In this document: piece after piece, positions 63,424-64,000 of the stretch
Layout: every line of letters begins with the position of its first letter
Position numbering within the stretch: position 1 is the stretch's first letter
NCBI RefSeq assembly: GCF_002234535.1
Contig: NZ_CP022521.1
Location: 5,208,001 to 5,272,000, forward strand
Source: Actinoalloteichus hoggarensis
GTDB taxonomy: Bacteria > Actinomycetota > Actinomycetes > Mycobacteriales > Pseudonocardiaceae
DNA: 64,000 nt
Reading direction: 5' to 3'
The notes under the pieces: generated by a model
Told to the model about the DNA's origin: nothing
The model's input: the letters and a program-made list of their open reading frames with translations, nothing else
The model's database searches: none
Translations under genes and position numbers: made by a program

Positions 63424-64000
63424 TTAGTCAGTGCCTCCGTTCGGTTCTTCGACGACGTCGTCGCCTTCGGCGGGCGGGACGGGCCCCGCCTGCTGGTTCT
63501 TCACACCGCCGAAGCGCCGATCGCGCTGGGCATAGGCCTCGCAGGCCCGCCACAGCGCCATCCGGTCGAAGTCGGGGAACAGCGTCTCCATGAACACCAG
63601 CTCGGCGTAGGCCGACTGCCAGACCAGGAAGTTCGAGGTGCGCAGCTCTCCGGAGGGACGCAGGAACAGGTCGACGTCCGGCATCTCCGGGTTGTACAGG
63701 TACCTCGCGATGAGCTTCTCGTCGACCTTGTCCGGATTGATCTCCCCGGCGGCCACCCGCCGGGCGATCTCCTTGGCCGCATCGGCGATCTCGGCCCGGC
63801 CGCCGTAGTTGACGCAGAGCGTCAGGGTGAGGACGTCGTTGTCCTTGGTGCGCTCCTCGGCGTCCTCGAGCTGGTCGATGACGCTGCGCCACAGCTTGGG
63901 GCGACGGCCGGCCCAGCGCACCCGCACCCCGTGCTCGACCATGAAGTCGGTGCGCTTGCGCAGCACGTCCCGGTTGTAGCCCATCAGGAAGCGCACCTCT
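63424..64000 (-). CDS. uppS: Isoprenyl (undecaprenyl/decaprenyl) diphosphate synthase, 3' part
   Basis: The last 192 codons of a cis-prenyltransferase; the 5' end lies beyond the right edge. Visible family motifs are [50 protein letters not shown] and [10 protein letters not shown]. The enzyme builds the lipid carrier for peptidoglycan and arabinogalactan synthesis. The C-terminal tail is Pro/Glu-rich and not conserved. Confidence 0.95.
   Translation of the reverse strand, partial: EVRFLMGYNRDVLRKRTDFMVEHGVRVRWAGRRPKLWRSVIDQLEDAEERTKDNDVLTLTLCVNYGGRAEIADAAKEIARRVAAGEINPDKVDEKLIARYLYNPEMPDVDLFLRPSGELRTSNFLVWQSAYAELVFMETLFPDFDRMALWRACEAYAQRDRRFGGVKNQQAGPVPPAEGDDVVEEPNGGTD

Overview
The window is high-GC actinobacterial chromosome, most likely from a Pseudonocardiales-type organism (inference). 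The reasons are strong G/C preference at third codon positions, frequent GTG starts, a WhiB-like protein, a class F sortase, and the gene neighbourhood uppS / YbjN-like / YraQ-type permease / TIGR03943 / Zur / ArsR / glyS / dgt / dnaG. Three regions look horizontally acquired or decayed; the rest is ordinary housekeeping and regulatory chromosome.

Region 1 (1-6494) is a minus-strand sugar-uptake operon: two permeases, a lipoprotein binding protein and the first codons of a probable GH42 beta-galactosidase. It sits behind a near-perfect 22-bp LacI-type operator and is followed by a secreted gamma-glutamyltransferase.

Region 2 (6495-18784) is a complete actinomycete integrative and conjugative element (AICE) of about 12.3 kb. 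It is bounded by a perfect 46-bp direct repeat, one copy of which is the 3' part of a tRNA gene with anticodon CAT. It carries a tyrosine integrase, an excisionase-like protein, an FtsK/TraB-type DNA translocase, a DUF2637/Spd-like membrane protein, a small Prim-Pol replication protein, a WhiB-like protein, NUDIX hydrolase, three HTH regulators and one strikingly AT-rich membrane-protein cargo gene.

Region 3 (about 18.8-26.5 kb) lies on the other side of the tRNA. It holds a tightly overlapping four-gene operon (m5C DNA methyltransferase, GHKL/MORC-like ATPase with a zinc ribbon, Mrr nuclease-SF2 helicase fusion, unknown protein), a convergent Vsr endonuclease and a multiply frameshifted relative of the AICE's XRE regulator. 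I read this as a restriction/defence island and consider it the most interesting system here.

Region 4 (26.7-46.4 kb) is accessory chromosome: a secreted small protein, hemerythrin, PadR, a MerR/SDR pair with a textbook 19-bp-spacer MerR promoter, a beta-lactamase-fold hydrolase, methyltransferases, a wrecked CocE/NonD hydrolase, a DUF418 protein, a leaderless PadR plus GyrI-like pair, an ABC-2 exporter with its own two-component system, a saccharopine-dehydrogenase-like protein opposite an AraC/GATase regulator, a frameshifted epoxide hydrolase, a WYL regulator and tRNA-Asn.

Region 5 (46.4-64.0 kb) is core genome: dnaG and a co-transcribed partner, a SigJ-like ECF factor, a serpin, dGTPase, a YdcF-like protein, peptidase E, glycyl-tRNA synthetase, sortase F, ArsR-Zur, the TIGR03943/permease pair with a (His-Ala)8 microsatellite, a YbjN-like protein and the 3' part of uppS.
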